64,000 nt of DNA from contig JAAYBV010000031.1 of the NCBI GenBank assembly GCA_012744475.1, forward strand, positions 98,607-162,606, given 5' to 3'. The notes beneath the pieces are model-generated. The model did not search any database. It saw only the letters and a list, made by a program, of their open reading frames with translations, and was not told the DNA's origin. This document shows positions 61,471-64,000 of the stretch, in pieces; the first letter of the stretch is position 1, and each line of letters opens with the position of its first letter. The DNA comes from Phycisphaerae bacterium. GTDB taxonomy: Bacteria; Planctomycetota; Phycisphaerae; Sedimentisphaerales; Anaerobacaceae. A program made the position numbers and the translations under genes.

Positions 61471-62481
61471 TCACTGCGTGTTGAGGAGGACGATTGTCAA
61501 GCTGGTCTGCACTCCGCCTTGCGGAGGCGCTTCGATCACTTTGGTCTCCGGATCGTTCGAGGCCTGTCTCGGCCTGGGAATCTCCGGCATCGCGATCGCT
61601 GTAATCTGGTCGTTTTCGAGAGTCGAGAGAATCTCCCGACCGGGCATCGCCTGGGCGAAGCGGCTCAGGACCGCCGCACGGCGCGCCGCTTCCACGCAGG
61701 CTTCGGCGCTGTCCTGGCCGATGATCTGCGCGGTCTGGCGCGGCGTCACCGACTCCAGGACGACCGGCTCAGTGAAGCTGTCCGTGTTGACCACCAGAGA
61801 CGCGGATTCGAAGTTCCGCCAGATCGTGCCCAGATCGGCCACGAGGCGGTCCAGCCCTTCGCGGCTGCACTCGATCTGGTAGATCCGCCGATCGGGCAGC
61901 GTCTGCACCTGCGTAAGGCCCTTCAGGCCGTTGTCTTCGATAGCCGCCTTGAGGAACGCATCGGCCTGGGTCAGGGCCGCGGTCCGCAATTCCAGCCGTC
62001 CGCTGAAGCCCGGGCCGCTGACCACCATCGGTGCCGCGACCGGCGGCAGCAACTCGGGGATCACCGGCGCTGGCCGAGGCGTATCGATCGCCACCGGCCC
62101 CGACGTCCCGGGCGACACCGGCGCGACGATCTGATAGACGACCGCCCCAAGCCCCCCCATCAGGGCGATCATCGCAGCAGCCGCCACGAAACGACGAACC
62201 TTCAGGTGCCACGCCCCCGCGTGCGTCCCGGCCGAAACCGAACGCTCACTCAGAAGGCTCTGCCGTTCCAGCGACCGCTTGATTTGTTCGAGCATATCGA
62301 CCGGCGCCTGTTCGACCGGCAACGCATTGACCAGATTACTGCAGTTCTGAAGCTGCCGCAGACGCTTGGCCACCTCGGCGTCCCGCGCCACCAGCCGCTG
62401 CACCTCCGTCTGCTGCCGGAGGGACAGTTCGCCGTCAATGAAGCTGCAGAGCAGTTCATCGATCTGTGGGTTCGCCTTCAT
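61471..62481 (-). CDS. Anti-sigma factor, single-pass membrane protein
   Basis: A 336-residue protein overlapping the ECF sigma gene by 4 bases. Residues 1-75 are the cytoplasmic anti-sigma part (IDELLCSFIDGELSLRQQTEVQRLV). One membrane helix (FVAAAAMIALMGGLGAVVYQIV, about 97-118) is followed by a Pro-rich linker and a ~190-residue exterior domain with two ferredoxin-like halves (DNGLKGLTQVQTLPDRRIYQIECSREGLDRLV). No HxxxCxxC zinc site is present. It likely sequesters the sigma factor. Confidence 0.85.
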   Translation of the reverse strand: MKANPQIDELLCSFIDGELSLRQQTEVQRLVARDAEVAKRLRQLQNCSNLVNALPVEQAPVDMLEQIKRSLERQSLLSERSVSAGTHAGAWHLKVRRFVAAAAMIALMGGLGAVVYQIVAPVSPGTSGPVAIDTPRPAPVIPELLPPVAAPMVVSGPGFSGRLELRTAALTQADAFLKAAIEDNGLKGLTQVQTLPDRRIYQIECSREGLDRLVADLGTIWRNFESASLVVNTDSFTEPVVLESVTPRQTAQIIGQDSAEACVEAARRAAVLSRFAQAMPGREILSTLENDQITAIAMPEIPRPRQASNDPETKVIEAPPQGGVQTSLTIVLLNTQ

Positions 62482-63086
62482 TTCTGCATGGCCTCCAAAA
62501 TCTCTCTCAGATGGCTCCTGGCACGACTGAGCCGGCTGCGAACGGTCCCGAGCTCGACGTTCAAAACCTCGGCGATCTCAGCATAGTTCATGCCCTCGAT
62601 ATCGCGGAGCACCATCACCGCCCGCTGGGGCTCTTCGAGCTTCAACAGGGCCGCTTTCGCCAGGTCGCACAGCTCCCGCCGCTGCGCCAGAACCGCCGGG
62701 TCGGCGGCACTGTCGTCGCTGAGGAACTCCTTCAGCCCCTGCCTCCCCTGGCTGTCGGACTCGTTCTCTTCAGCATCCAGAGAGCGGGTCGCCATCCTGG
62801 CGGTTCTCTGACAGTAGTTCAGCGTCAGGTTGACCGCGATGCGAAAGACCCAGGTGTAAAAGCTGCTCTTTCCTTTGAACTTTTCGATGCTCTCTATGAC
62901 TTTGACAAACGTTTCCTGGGTTAGTTCCGCCGCGTCGTCGGAGTTGCCACACATTTTGAGGACTACGTTGAAAATGCGGCTCTGGTACTTGAGGATCAGC
63001 CTCTCCATGGCCTCAAGATCGCCGGTCTGCGACCGCTGGACCAGCACGGAGTCATCGATGTTGATGCTTGCTGCACTCAAGGGCAC
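62478..63086 (-). CDS. ECF-type RNA polymerase sigma factor
   Basis: A 202-residue sigma-70. Region 2 (about 18-85) has MERLILKYQSRIFNVVLKMCGN, DAAELTQETFVKVIESIEKFKGKSSFYTWVFRIAVNL; region 4 (about 140-198) has LLKLEEPQRAVMVLRDIEGMNYAEIAEVLNVELGTVRSRLSRARSHLREIL. The GTG start at 63086 with GAGAGG upstream gives the usual ECF length; a longer frame to 63359 adds no domain and is rejected. Its stop overlaps the anti-sigma ATG. Confidence 0.94.
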   Translation of the reverse strand: MPLSAASINIDDSVLVQRSQTGDLEAMERLILKYQSRIFNVVLKMCGNSDDAAELTQETFVKVIESIEKFKGKSSFYTWVFRIAVNLTLNYCQRTARMATRSLDAEENESDSQGRQGLKEFLSDDSAADPAVLAQRRELCDLAKAALLKLEEPQRAVMVLRDIEGMNYAEIAEVLNVELGTVRSRLSRARSHLREILEAMQK

Positions 63087-63392
63087 CGTTTTCCTCTCAT
63101 TGGACGGACCGGACGGGCGAGCCGCCCTACCGAACACCATTCTGCCGTTCATAGGGACGGCCATCATCGCAGATCGCCCCATTGGGGTCAATCGAATTCG
63201 ACGCCTGTCAGCCGGCGGAGGCAGGAGACCGGCCGGAAGGGACACGTTTCCGGACGTAACCGCATGCAAATCAGCGCCACCACGCGGTCGCCCGTCTACC
63301 TCACGAAGAAGGGCCTGTCCCGACGTCCGTCGGAACAGGCCCCTGTGAGACTTCCACATTCGGCAGGTGCGCCGCCGTCGGCCCTAATGGGG
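63087..63392. other. Gap upstream of the sigma gene
   Basis: It holds the terminator of the right-edge gene (63311-63342) and, presumably, the sigma-gene promoter. No gene is seen. Confidence 0.5.
63311..63342 (-). terminator. Terminator hairpin of the right-edge gene
   Basis: Stem GGGCCTGT (63311-63318) and ACAGGCCC (63335-63342), extended inside by CCGACG/CGTCGG. Read on the minus strand it is followed by TTCTTCG. It lies 50 bases after the stop at 63393. Confidence 0.65.
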
Positions 63393-64000
63393 CTACGGAG
63401 CGATAGGACTGCCGAACCCGATGTCGTCGACGTAAACGGTACCGGCGCCGCCGGCCTTCGGACTGGCCTTGCTGCCGACGCCCACGACCATCTTCGTGAC
63501 CCGGCTGAGGTTCACGCCGGCCAGATCACCGAATGGGATCGCCCATTCCTGCCACGAGGGACGCACGGTGATGGCCGCATCGGCGTTCACGACCGTCGCG
63601 CTCTTGCCGGCGCTGTCCTCGATCGTCACGTACATCGCCTCTGCCGAGTTGCCTGCCGGCTGCGCGATACCGATCTCGGCTGTCTGCCAGGCGCCCGTCA
63701 CGTTGCCGGTCGTCGAAACGTTCGAGAACTCGGCGCCCGTCACAATCGCGGTGTCGTGGCTGCAGACCGCCAGACCGATATAAACATTGGCGGCCATCGC
63801 GATGTCCAGTGCCGGGCTGACCACGATGTCGGTCCAGGTCTCACCGTCTTCCGACTGCTGGGCGGCAAAGACGTTGCCCGTTCGCGTCAGCTTCACCCAG
63901 TGCGGCAGCGCGATGTCGGCCACGTCCGTATTGGCGCTGGCCGCGTCGGCCGTTGGACGACGCTGGAATGAAAGGCCATGCGACGGCGTCGGCGTCAGCG
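63393..64000 (-). CDS. C-terminal part of a secreted beta-sandwich protein (runs off right edge)
   Basis: The frame is open from the window edge (64000) to a stop at 63393, about 202 residues. HWVKLTRTGNVFAAQQSEDGETWTDI and NVYIGLAVCSHD have the form of the LamG/GH-associated jellyroll domain common in secreted planctomycete proteins. A second domain ends in TKMVVGVGSKASPKAGG and TVYVDDIGFG, the same kind of ending as in the protein at 3611 (VVYFDDIQL). The start and most of the protein lie outside. No catalytic residue can be assigned. Confidence 0.85.
   Translation of the reverse strand, partial: LTPTPSHGLSFQRRPTADAASANTDVADIALPHWVKLTRTGNVFAAQQSEDGETWTDIVVSPALDIAMAANVYIGLAVCSHDTAIVTGAEFSNVSTTGNVTGAWQTAEIGIAQPAGNSAEAMYVTIEDSAGKSATVVNADAAITVRPSWQEWAIPFGDLAGVNLSRVTKMVVGVGSKASPKAGGAGTVYVDDIGFGSPIAP

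Noticed and set aside
1..64000. tRNA or rRNA genes
   Set aside because: No T-loop (GGTTCGAATCC-like) with a matching acceptor stem and no rRNA-like stretch was found by eye; a covariance scan was not possible.

Overview
The window looks like a chromosomal piece of a G+C-rich member of the Planctomycetota, most likely Phycisphaerae or Sedimentisphaerales-like. This is an inference from gene content: secreted LamG/discoidin proteins, a CotH/LTD surface protein, BlaI-BlaR1 regulation with prepilin-type H-X9-DG-like modules, several ECF sigma/anti-sigma pairs, GH29 fucosidase and two GroEL paralogues. I saw no rRNA, tRNA or CRISPR array.

Layout. 1-6.5 kb: N-terminal part of a secreted repeat protein, tsaB, an RRM RNA-binding protein and a 965-residue LamG/F5-8C protein. 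6.8-14.5 kb: secreted unknown, two overlapping amidohydrolases, two TlpA/thioredoxin-like proteins (one lacking an active-site Cys), a PaaK-like adenylate-forming enzyme and a Cys-rich DUF3795-like protein. 14.7-19.8 kb: tandem metallo-beta-lactamase-fold paralogues with altered metal motifs, then membrane proteins. 20-24.2 kb: a minus-strand cluster led by an ECF sigma factor and a membrane-anchored likely anti-sigma factor, followed by two secreted unknowns.

24.4-31.7 kb is an accessory island bounded by a perfect 58-bp direct repeat. It holds an HNH-AP2 endonuclease, a second HNH nuclease, and a tight operon of D12-class adenine methyltransferase, HerA-like ATPase and NurA-like nuclease with a zinc ribbon. 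This is the best candidate for a little-described (probably anti-phage) system. Heptanucleotide-phased arrays surround several of its genes.

32.4-40.6 kb is a protein-quality cluster: groEL1, a GH29 alpha-L-fucosidase lipoprotein, groES, groEL2, dnaJ, grpE, an FmdB-type zinc ribbon protein and a lipoprotein-like SAM methyltransferase. 40.6-49.4 kb: CotH/LTD protein, EF-hand-like secreted protein, GNAT acetyltransferase, a frameshifted NRAMP transporter and a secreted amidohydrolase. 49.7-55.5 kb: an ArsR - CoA-disulfide reductase/rhodanese pair, then a plus-strand run of NTF2-PNPOx fusion, alpha/beta hydrolase, DUF3788-like, MarR and DUF2461-like genes. 55.6-64 kb: a giant BlaR1-type M56 sensor peptidase with six repeated modules, its BlaI repressor, an isochorismatase-family hydrolase, an ECF sigma/anti-sigma pair and the C-terminus of another secreted beta-sandwich protein.

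Several intergenic repeat families recur: a palindrome ending in GTGGCAGCCTCAAG (three copies), 7-bp-phased arrays (at least six loci) and a GTTYGTAGT-bounded element (three copies).
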